This document shows, one piece after another, positions 12,801-22,900 of a DNA stretch of 64,000 bases. Each line of letters opens with the position of its first letter. Position 1 is the first letter of the stretch. Below the pieces are notes generated by a model. The model saw only the letters and a program-made list of their open reading frames with translations. It ran no database searches and was not told the origin of the DNA. The translations under genes were made by a program, and so were the position numbers. This DNA is from Pithys albifrons albifrons (taxonomy: Eukaryota > Chordata > Aves > Passeriformes > Thamnophilidae), in assembly GCF_047495875.1 (NCBI RefSeq), contig NC_092464.1, forward strand, positions 30,412,865 through 30,476,864, written 5' to 3'.

Positions 12801-14934
12801 CCCTAAGATAACAAGCAGTGTTTATAATTCTTATAAATTCCTCCGAAATGACAAGATTTTTGTTGGTCTCATAATGACCCTGTGAAATTCCAGCCCACTC
12901 AGGAATTTCTGTCTGTTTAGTAGAAGTTGTCTCTTTCAAACAGTCTCTGCCTTGTGCAATGAGTGAGGGACCAGGAGACAAAATTTATGAGGGGACACAC
13001 TGTTCAGGGTAAGAGAATCAGAAATGGGGGAGAATATGGAGTTGTGTGGAACAAAAGTGTATTGCTCATTTTGGAGTCAAGTGTGACTGCTGACAAGTGA
13101 GAGCTCTGGAAGCTTCAGAGGATGATAACCACAAAGCCTACTGGATCTCACACATACTGGGGATGGGTAAAGCCACAATTCACTAGAGGCACAAACACAA
13201 TTTTCTCAAAAATTTTAATCCTTGGATGGCATCATGATTCATGGCTGTAAGGGCAAAAATGATGGATTTAAGCATAAGGAGAAAAGTGATTGCTATTGGT
13301 TTGATAGAATTTGTTAAAGAAATATGTATTCTTTCATTTAGACCGATTAAAATACCTGAATAGTTGCCTGGAGATAAAATGAGAAGAGATGAGAGCTGTA
13401 CAATACACATGAAAGTGATTTGTACAGGAATTAAATCTTTTTAATTGTCTACATGACATCAACCACAACCATCCTTTGCAAGACTAAACATGTTGTTAAA
13501 CTTGACAAAACATAAGTTCTCAAAAAAGAATAATAATTAAAATCCAACAAAAAACTTACACTATAAAGAAGGCTCTAAGATTGCTGAATCACGGTTGTAT
13601 AGTTTGTGCTTGTTTTACCCTGAATAAGAGGCAAATTATCAAATAGAAAAGCAAAAACTGAGACAATGCATTAGGCAAAGAGACAGTAAGAACATCAGAT
13701 GAGGACAGATTTGCAAAACTTGCGGATAACATGATATAGAAAATTTTAGGCAAATGCCTAAAAGGCCCAGTGATAACATAAGGTCATTCTCTGTGCATTC
13801 TGTAATTTTCTGTGTGCTGAACATCTGAAACCTCACATTTGTTGTTAAAAAGGTGGCTGATCCATAGGAGTGGATTTCTAACAGCAGGCTGTAGATTGTC
13901 AATGCAAAGATGTGGTATCTGCCTAGCAGCATGAATTTACCTTTTTCCCTATTTCCAAATCAGGAAATTGAAGAGTAACCACAGTACCTCACTGGTGCCA
14001 TGGACCCCAACTAGGAGATGAAATCTATCATGGGAGGCTAAAGACTAGTTCCTTCTTCATGTCACCCCCAGTATCTTTGGAGCTGGCAAATATGACAGCA
14101 TACATACAAGTGTCTCTCTGCTATGTAGGTAGCACAGAAAATCATGGAATAGTTGGGATCTTGAGGTCCAGTGAAGAATAAAGTCTCCAGAGAAAATAAA
14201 AAACAGACTGGAAGCAATTACATTAAAAATTAGAAGGAGAGGAGTCTTGAACAAAGACTGTAAGCTTTCAACACCAAGATAATGTAGGTGAAGCAAAGAA
14301 CAAAAGCAGAGCAACAGTTTATGTTGTATGGATTGGTCACAGCATGCTTGATAAAGAATCCAGTGAGCAGGGAGAGGCTAGGGTTGAAAAGAGTACTAAA
14401 AGGGTCTGGGAGGTTTAGGCTGGAAGAAACTAAGTGCTTGGATAGATGGGTGTGTTTGGGGCAAAGAAAAGCATGAATTTCCACTTTCAGCCCTAAAGTC
14501 AAAAGAAGAAAGGGACAGGAGAAGAGAAGGAAGTAAGACATATACAGTGTTGCCTGCCTGTTTTTCCAGGATGTTGATAGGATCTCGTGAAGAGAGCCAA
14601 GAGCAGAGAGGAAAGGGACTGAGGAGAGACAGAAGCTAGCAAAGAATTGGTGTCCTCTGCAAAGGTGTTTTGCCAGGAATGTGGGCAGGAATGTGACTGC
14701 AAAGCACTGACCTCGTAGGGCATAAGGTCCTCTTACTATATTTTTCAAAAGTTCTTTTTGCTTAAGACATAGGTTTTTCAAAACATCATTTGTCGAACCC
14801 CAAGGCGCTTGACAAGCCCACTAGCATAGCCAAGATGTAGGCAATTTTAATTTCATCTGCATATTGTGGCTTCAGAGTACTTTATCTCTAGTACAGCATC
14901 CCAGGAGTCTAAACCCGAGCGATTAAGGTGGTAA
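9841..14934. other. Intergenic DNA upstream of the AHR CpG island
   Basis: No gene recognised. The longest open frame, 183 codons on the minus strand (14230-14781), is leucine/serine/phenylalanine-rich, as expected from the complement of a purine-rich stretch, and has no family resemblance or splice context. A short stretch near 14137-14175 faintly recalls the reverse-complement tail of a CR1 element but is too weak to call. GC content rises abruptly from about 14935. Confidence 0.55.
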
Positions 14935-14994
14935 CCAAGAGCGCGTTGTGCTGCCTAACGCCCGCTGCGAACGTCAGCGGAGACGGCCGGCGGC

Positions 14995-15075
14995 GGGACG
15001 GGACGGGACGGGACGAATGGGACGTGTGGGACAGGACGGGACAGACGAGACGGGACGAACAGGACCGGACGGTCC
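14995..15075 (+). repeat. GGGAC pentanucleotide array, G-quadruplex candidate
   Basis: Four perfect tandem GGGAC units (14995-15014) are followed by diverged copies (GGGACGTGTGGGACAGGACGGGACAG... to about 15075). The perfect part fits G3N2G3N2G3N2G3, a short-loop intramolecular G-quadruplex pattern. It marks the 5' edge of the CpG island, about 1.9 kb upstream of the AHR start codon. Confidence 0.85.
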
Positions 15076-15418
15076 GTGGCCGCTGCCGCGGGGGAAGCCG
15101 TTGTGCCTGGGGTGGGCGCCGCGCTTATCCCGCGGCAGGCGGGGGCCTGGCTTTGCACAGCCCCAGGTTTACACCGTACGGTAATCCCAGGCCCTCCGCT
15201 ATCGCTTCCGTCGGCAGAGCGGAGCAGAAACGATTGTCTTAAACGGGGATCCAGCAAACAGCGGGGGAAGGGGCGAGCCCCCCACCGCTGATGCGATGCT
15301 GGCAGCCCGGCCAGCACCACGGACACTGCCTCAGCCTCCCGCCCGCTGGGCACGGGTGGCTGCGGGGGGAACGAACCGCGGGGCCAGGGCCGAGTCCGCA
15401 GCTGCGGTCCCGCTCCGG

Positions 15419-15425
15419 TGGCGTG
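15419..15425 (+). promoter_or_regulatory. Candidate xenobiotic response element core
   Basis: TGGCGTG matches the seven-base AHR:ARNT core TNGCGTG. It lies in the CpG island about 1.5 kb upstream of the AHR start and could in principle allow autoregulation. A seven-base match in a CpG island is easily fortuitous. Confidence 0.25.
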
Positions 15426-16325
15426 GCAGGACCGACCCCGCGGGGCGCGGGTGCGTCGGAAAGGGAGAAAGGGGAGCTCTTCCCGGCCCTCTTGTCTCAG
15501 CCGTGACCGCGAACAACCTGTGTTTACACAGAGTGACTCCCAGGCTCCCAAGTTTAGCGCTGAGAAGAAATTTATTGCGGTTATTCCGGGGGAGGGAAGA
15601 GCTCTGATGCTTCTGCGGCGGCGGCGAAAGGGATCGGAGGGAGAGAACGGGCGGGTGAAGGGGCGGCGGGTCAAGGTGGCATCGGGACTCTCCTCGAACG
15701 GCCTTCCTTGTCAGCAGTTTGGTACTAACTCTTTCCGATGCTGTTCCTTTCCTTTAAAATAAGTGTTTAACAGAAAATGTCAGTGTGATAACTCAGGGAT
15801 TGATCCCCTAATGACACATAAGCCGCGCCCTCGGCCAGTGAGCCCCACTGGTCCTCCCGGTGCTTGGCGAGGCAGCCTTGCCCCCAGTGACTCCCGTTCC
15901 GTCCGCAGGTGTCCTGCTGTCCTTGTCCCCGGAGCAGCTCGGTGCTTCTCCCCCAGCAACCCCCTATTTTGGGCTGTCGAGTGTTATTTCGCGTTTCTCT
16001 GCCGGGCGACCTGCGGCTGTGATGGTGTCAGCCCCGGGGAGGCGGTAAAAGGGGGCGGGCCGCACCGTGCCACTCAGCTGGTGTCGTTTGTCTTCCAACG
16101 TGAACGATCTATTTTTTGTTTGTTTTCCTTTTCCACGATTGCTTCTCTTATTGGACTACCTGAGCGATCAGAGATGACCTTCCCTGTCACTGGAATCGGG
16201 AGGCCCCCGCCCACTCGTCGTTGGCCACAAGAGGGTCGGGGGTTTCCCCTCCCCACCGACCTGCATTCCGCAGCGCTCCCGCCGCGCTGCCCCCGCCGGT
16301 TCCCCCTCTCCTCGCCTGACCTTCC

Positions 16326-16337
16326 CAACATGGCGGT
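16326..16337 (+). promoter_or_regulatory. YY1-type motif overlapping an upstream ATG
   Basis: CAACATGGCGGT closely matches the YY1 initiator-type consensus (AANATGGCGGC). In CpG-island promoters YY1 sites in this orientation usually lie just downstream of the transcription start, so this is the best marker for the AHR start region. The embedded ATG (16330) is in frame with AHR and has A at -3 and G at +4. Confidence 0.6.
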
Positions 16338-16447
16338 TCGGCCGCCCCCTCCTCCCTCCTCCCCGTCGCCGCCGCCAGGGGCCTCCCCGGCGAAGGGGCG
16401 GTGTGGGCTGTCAGCCGGGCGGGCGGGACCGGCCGGGGAGCGGGGCC

Positions 16448-16463
16448 GGGCGGGGCGGGGCGG
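16448..16463 (+). promoter_or_regulatory. Overlapping GC boxes (Sp1-type)
   Basis: GGGCGGGGCGGGGCGG contains two overlapping GGGGCGG cores. Sp1/KLF sites are established drivers of mammalian AHR promoters. If transcription starts near 16320, these sites lie within the transcribed leader; if they are the proximal promoter, the start is further downstream. Confidence 0.6.
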
Positions 16464-16887
16464 TCCCGGCGCCGCGCACGCTGACAGGCGCTCGTCCAGC
16501 AGACGGCGGCGGCGCCGGGGTGCAGAGCCGGCCGCGCACCCTCCCGCCGCCGTAGCGGGAGCCGGTATCGCCTCGGCGGGGAGACGCGGGGCGACCGCCG
16601 CGGGAAAATCCCGACCGCCCCCGTACCTGTGCCCTCCGGGAGTGGCGAGTGGGTGTAGCCGCCGCCGATCACCTGGGATCCCGCCCCGTAGCGCCTCCGC
16701 CTCCGTCCTCGCCCGCCCGGGGAAGGAGCCACCGCGAGCAGCGAGCGCGTTCCGGGCAGCAGCAGGACCGGGGCCCGCGGGCGAAGCGAGGCGAACGCTG
16801 CGGCGCTGGTGGGGCTCGCCCTCTCCGACAGCCGGGGCGAGGCGGGCAGGAGGGGCGGCGGCCCCGGCCGGCGGCGCCCGCGGCAGG

Positions 16888-16943
16888 ATGAACCCCAATG
16901 TCACCTACGCCAGTCGCAAGCGGCGGAAACCTGTGCAGAAAAT
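16888..16943 (+). CDS. AHR: AHR exon 1 coding part
   Basis: Codes for [18 protein letters not shown] plus two bases of the next codon. The bipartite NLS begins here (R10-K14). The start has A at -3 (GGCAGGATGA), a fair context, and matches the known AHR N-terminus. Donor: AAAAT|GTAAGA at 16944. If the intron were read through, translation would stop almost at once (ATG TAA). The frame is open upstream of this ATG for 1125 nt, so an automatic gene model could over-extend the start. Confidence 0.95.
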
Positions 16944-19900
16944 GTAAGAGGCCCCGCGGGCGGGCGGGGGGCGAGGCGCGGAGCTGAGTGCAGGAGACGG
17001 GCTGCCTGGGGCGCGCCGTCCGGCCGCGCTCCGCGCCGCGGGGGCTCGGCGGGGACCACGGTGGGGCAGCGCGGTGCAGGGGCGCCCGGGAGAGGGGGTG
17101 CCGCGGGGTGCTGGCAGCATTGTTACTGTCTTTAGGGTTTTTCCTCTGCCTCAGAAAAGAAGGGAGTGTCGGGGCGCGGAGGGTCGGGGCGGTGGAAGCA
17201 GGGAGCGGTGCCGGCAGCGCGGCGCAGCAGCCTGACCTACATTGGGAGGCATCTGAGGTGACGGCTCCGCGCGGTGGCCGCGCTCGCCCCGCCGGAGCGG
17301 GTCCCGCCGGTGGGGCCGCGGGTGGGGCAGCGCTCCCCCCTCCCCGCACCGCTCAGGTGTCTCTGCGGGGTCGGAGCCAGGAAAGGCTTGAACAGTTCCC
17401 ACCGTTTAGGGCTGTTTTTAGCCTGCCCGGAAGGGCTGAATCCGCAGCTCTTAAGCCTCCGATATTGCACGAGGTGCGTTTAATTTGTGCTGTGCAAAAG
17501 AAACCCAAGTGCTGTAGACCGGTGAAAAGAGGGGGACGGAAAAAAGTCTGGCTGTATGGTGGCTAATTGTTTGTTAATTTGTCTTTCTGAAACTGTGGGA
17601 ACAGCTCAGTACCTGAGTAATTTTGTACGATGCACCTGCTTTAGGTTTGCACCCTAAGCATTGTATGCTCCACTTAAAGGCTGCTCTCATGAGAGGGGAC
17701 TTTTCAAGCTAGAGATGCTTAACTTGCACTTTCGACTGGAAGTCAAGAATCTATAGGTCATAAAAAGTAGCAAAGCTAAACTACTGAGTTACAAGAAAAA
17801 TAAGCAAAGCTCGAAAAATCCTTGTGCATTTCTGCGGGGTACTTCTGTAGATGTGAAATAAATGTCAGTATTACAAAAACATTAAAGGAGAGAATGACAA
17901 ATATTTAATGAAATCCTATTGTGAATGATATGGTTTTAGATTTACAGCAGGCAACTGTCTTGGCGGGGGAAGGGAATTAAGTTGAGCACTTGCTTCCTTA
18001 TGGTTGGAATTGTTAGAATGAGTGCATGTAACCCTACAAGTTAGCACAGAAGGTCTAAAAATGTATCAATTTTTTAAATTTTCTTGCTAGAAAATGCATT
18101 AATTATGAAAAGAGCAGTGCTTTCCTTTTTGACCATTCATTAAAAATGTAGAGGTACCTAGTTAAACTCACACTGTAGATTTGGACTTTTAAGAATGAAA
18201 ACAGTTTTTTTTTTTTTCATGAGGAAATGAAATATATTGGTGGCATTTGTAGGCTATTAATAGCTAAAGGCCAATAGTTCTGATTGTGAAAGGGTGAGGT
18301 GTTCTGCCTTGCCTGGTGAGGTCACTTAATGTCTGATTTACTATTCATTTCTGGTTAGCCTTGGCTAGAGGATGTGAAACCTTCTATTTTACATTACTGT
18401 AGTGTCTACATAAGTAATCCTTTTCCCTGTATCTCCTCGTTACATAAGTTGTCTGAGCTGCTATGATTAGTTGAACTTGAAGCCTTTGGATTTTTATGAC
18501 TAATGGGAACTATTTATCTATTGAGGGACTTTGCCCTTTAGGACCAGAGGGAGAAGTTTCTTCTCAAAATAAAAGTATTCATATTGAAATAGTTACCAAA
18601 GTGGAGGCTGATTATTAGCCTACCTTGTTTGGGTTACTGGAAATTATTTTTATGCAAGTCATTTATCTCACATGTAATGTTTATGTTTTTCTTCTCAAAA
18701 TGCCTATGCTCTTTGGTTGCTGCTTCTGTTAGGCCAACCTTGCAGAACATTTCCAGTGGGTCAGAGGGCTTTGATTTCTCACATAACTAGTTACAGACCA
18801 CACCTTTAGGCCAAAAAAAAGAGAGACAGATAATAAGGTTTTTTAAGTGATTGAGGGAGGGAGAGAAGGAAGATGTACTTAGTTATGGTTAATAAAGCTT
18901 TGACACTACTGTCATTTTAATCTATCTGAAGTTGATAATAATATTTCCTACCCTCAGCACAATAAAAAAAAACCCCAAACCTCAAACCCCAACTCAAAAA
19001 AACTCAAACCCCAACATTACTAGATATTACTACATGATACATTACTAGAACTACTATCTTTTATAAAAGAGATTATTTCTGTTGATATTGCTAATGTTTT
19101 GTTTCCCATATATAACTCTGAATGAAGCATAATTGGCAACCTGTGGTGATGGGCAGATAGTTTATAGAAATGTAAGAATGTCCTAATACAGTCCTATAGT
19201 TGCCATGGAAAAAAATTGAAATAGAAGAAATACTTCTTGTTTCAGGTGCAAATAACTCCTGAAAGCCATGGTGATAACTCAAAACCAGCTTAAGAAACTT
19301 CCCTCTTTCAACTCCCCATTTTTATTATGTGCCATGTAAAGAACTGAACTTGAGAGGGAATCAAAGGCTGTTGCCTAACAGTGTCAAGTGTTGAAATGTG
19401 GTTTTTTTGATTCAGTCGGGAATTCTAGTATCACAGCTGAAAAAGAAAAGCAATCATGGGGGAACATGATAGGCAACTGCTCCTGCAAATCATCTTGTTA
19501 TCTTGCCATCTAAGGGGAAAAAAAAAGATGCTAAACATGTGCACTCGAATGGCTTGTAATATGCTGCAGAAATCACTTTCTAAATACCCTGTAGTCTTTC
19601 AATTTCTTCTCTATTTAATGTTTGAACTCTGCGAGTCCCCCTGGTGGCAAAAGGGCTGGGGCTTTTTCACTCCCCACTTAGGCTTGGGGAGCAGTGGGTG
19701 ACCCCTGCTTTTTGCTTTTATCTTTTTTTTTCTAGATTGAATTTCTTTTGTCTAGTGATTAAGTGAACTAATATACTAGTGTTGTAGTAGGAAGGATAAA
19801 TTTTTATGGAAGTGGGGCTTACTGCAGATAGATTCTAACATGAGGTGAAGGATGTTATATAAGTACAGCTTCAACTTGCAATTTTTGTCCTTCCACCTAC

Positions 19901-22900
19901 TAGCTCTGATTTGGTTTTACTTATTTTCAGTGTTTGGATAGGAACTGTTTTGTATAACTGGATAAATGTAATAGACAAAGAATGGGGTGGGGAGTTCTAA
20001 ATGTTTTCATATTGTGCAGATGCAAAAACCATAATGTCTTGGTTCTTTAGTGGACTGAATAAAAAATTATGATAGGGAGGTTTTTTCTATGTTGTCTTAA
20101 ATATATTTATGACATTAAGAATCAATGAGTCAGACCTCTGGAGTACTTAATGATGAGTAGTCCTAGTAATGTTAGAAGGCAGAACAGAGATATTTTTATT
20201 TAAAACGTTGAAACTATTTATGTATTCTTTCAAGGAAAACAAATAAGAAGTGCCAGAATAAGCTTTCAAAAAGGAAATTCATCACAAAAGAAAAATAATC
20301 ATTGAAATATTCCTTTGTGTGAAGCAGTATCTGCTACAAACAGCAGTTTGCACCTATCATTTGAAAAGGATGCAATAAGGCTGTTATCATATGTAGAATA
20401 AACTTCTCATATATATTTGTCAGTCTTGGTGTAGCTGTATGTTACATGTGTCTTTTAAACACTGTATCTTTAGTGCTCTTGCAGATTCTTGTATTCTCTG
20501 CCTTTGTTTCACACTTCAGTCTTGTTAATAGGGCCTCATGCTTTTCAGTGCTTGGTTATTAGGTGTTTTGTTTGTTTTTTTCCCCCAAAGTTTATGTTGT
20601 CATATTATGAACAAATAAACTTGTGTTCTCTTTCCATTTTCTCAAAAACTGCTTCAATTTCCCTTTAAAATAATAAAGCTAGCATGTAAATATTGAAACT
20701 AAGTTTGGCCTTTTGATAATAATTAAGACTCAGGTAGTTGTGCACTTTCTTTTTAATAATTTAATATCAATGTCTGTAAATATGTACATGATAAGCAAAT
20801 GTAGTGAAAATTTCTGATTAAGTGGGCTGTAGCAGATCTGTGGAAACAATAGTCAGCTAGTGTTGTGATAGCAAATCCTTTAAAATTGTTAAATCAAAAA
20901 TTAAGTGGTCTTGCTTGTCTTGCAGCTGTTGGATGATAGGGGTTCTAACTCAGTTCAGAGACGCTGAGTGTACAGAGACCTCTGGCCTTTGATTAGGGAA
21001 TTCCGATTTCCTGTGGAAGGTAGAAGATTAAGAACTGAAAGATCAGCTTTAAATACATCGACTTTTTTTTTTTTCTTTTAAATAAAAGCACATGCATGTA
21101 TTTAATCTTGACATAGCACATAATTTGCTTTGCAGATAATTTTCTGCAGTGAAGCTAGGGCTGTCTTTAGCATCGAGAGTTTGTATAAGTGGATGGAAAA
21201 TGGTTTAACTTGCTGCTCATGTTCCTGGTACTTCTGCCCTTATTCCCTTTGTCAATGAAGGATCCATTTTTATATAAATTATTTTAGTTGGATGACAAAG
21301 GGAAAATTAGGGATAATTAGTGTTTGATTTGGAGGGAGAGAATATGGCAAGATTTGTGCTGCAAATGCTAGTAACTTAATATTCAGAAATGCTTTGAATT
21401 AAAAGAAAAGAGAGAAGTCATTAAAAAGTCAATGTAAATTAGAAAAACAACCAGACCTAACAGACAACCTGATGAGATGACCACACAGTTGCATGTAGTT
21501 TCAACTACTTTGTCAAATTGCAAATTTAAAGCAAATCAGAGAACAGTTGCTAAAGTAGTTTGTTATTTAGTTCTGATTTAGTTCAAAAAGTTTGTGTCTG
21601 TTGAATGGTTTCTGTGGGGTCCTCCACTTTTCAGGAGCAGACCAGTTTGATTTGATATTAGATAGCTGTTCACTGATTGTTATACAACTGGTACTTGCTT
21701 AAAGGTTGGAATTTATTATTCAGACATTTATGGCAGTCTAATACGTAAAATAAGAAATAACTTCTAATTTACTGCTATTGTTTTGTGATTTTGAACCATA
21801 TTTTATTAAGGTTACATTTAAATTGTGTAATCATATGGTTTGTACAGGTTAATATTCTGCAAGCATAAGAGAATATGAAGAAAGTTTTGCTAAATTATTT
21901 AAAATTTAATATTCACTTGGGAATATGGTGAACTGCTGGTGTTAAACTCAGAACTTGTGACCAAAGCAGACATCTAACCAAATAGTTAGTGTGTAATCCA
22001 TGGCTGTTAATGATAAACCTATGGTTTTTTTCAAGAGAAAGAATTTTCATATTTCTTCATATTTCTTCATTCATTAGTTTTGCCCACTTTTTTCCAATGA
22101 TTTTAGGATAAAGCTCTACTAAAACTCTGTCCTAGACAATATTTAACCTGCAGCAAGTGTAACTTTATCCATCTGGGGAGTAAGTAATTGCTGCTGATAT
22201 ATCTGTCTATTGCCAACATTTTGTATTATGGCACTTTTGTGTTTCCAGGCCCTACATAAGGTGTGTGCCTTCTTTAATGTGCAAAAGGACAGTCATGCTG
22301 GTGACAGGCAACCAGGCTTACGTGCAAGTTATTGACGAGTGGCACTTGAATAAACAATGGCTGTAAAAAGAAAGGCTTGAATTTAAACTAGCAAGAAGAG
22401 TCATTGAAACATAAAGTAAAAATAAGCTAAAAATAAGAATGTTCACTCTATAAGTCCTCATTTGGCTGGAAATACAAGATGAAATTGTTTTTCTGTATGG
22501 TTTACTTTAAGCAGTGGCAAAAATAACTATTGGATCTTTTGCAATTTCTTACTGTAAAATTGATGTAAGGATGACAGTTGGAAGCAGACTAAATTAAATA
22601 CTGAAGAAATTAGCTGCTGAATGTCTTTATGCTCAGTATTTTCAAGTGATGAATCTTGCAGAACCAACATTCCTTTGAGAGCAGCACAAATTGATAACTG
22701 CTGCAGATCTCATATAGAACTGCAATACTGGAAAAGTGAGAATGAATCACTCTAATTAGAAAAATGTTTAATGAAGATAATAAAATCTACCCTGGCTTGT
22801 GCAGATAAAATTATTTATTTTCAGTATTGGCTATTAATGACTAATTGTAATTCAAGTGAGTAGGGGTTTAAACCTGTTCCCAGACTTCTATGTACATGGG

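Larger units (their letters stand above)
14935..17560. promoter_or_regulatory. CpG island containing the AHR promoter, 5' leader and exon 1
   Basis: Base composition switches from AT-rich to strongly GC- and CpG-rich at about 14935 and back at about 17560. AHR exon 1 sits about two-thirds of the way through. No TATA box is evident before the exon; GC boxes, an inverted CCAAT (ATTGG at 16149) and a YY1-type motif are present, the usual composition of a housekeeping-like AHR promoter. The transcription start cannot be read directly; a position near 16310-16330 is inferred from the YY1 motif and would give a 5' leader of about 560-580 nt. The several large open frames on both strands here reflect scarcity of stop codons in GC-rich DNA. 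Confidence 0.88.

Noticed and set aside
14137..14180. Possible reverse-strand CR1 tail (AATCATGGAATAGTTGGGAT)
   Set aside because: Resemblance is limited to a few words shared with many AT-rich sequences; no body of the element is recognisable.
14230..14781. 183-codon open frame on the minus strand
   Set aside because: Leu/Ser/Phe-rich composition is what the complement of a purine-rich stretch gives; no domain, no homolog recognised, no promoter or splice context.
14955..17402. Large open frames on the minus strand in the CpG island (up to 276 codons)
   Set aside because: Stop codons are scarce in GC-rich DNA; the products are Pro/Arg/Ala-rich without a recognisable family, and they overlap the AHR promoter and exon 1.
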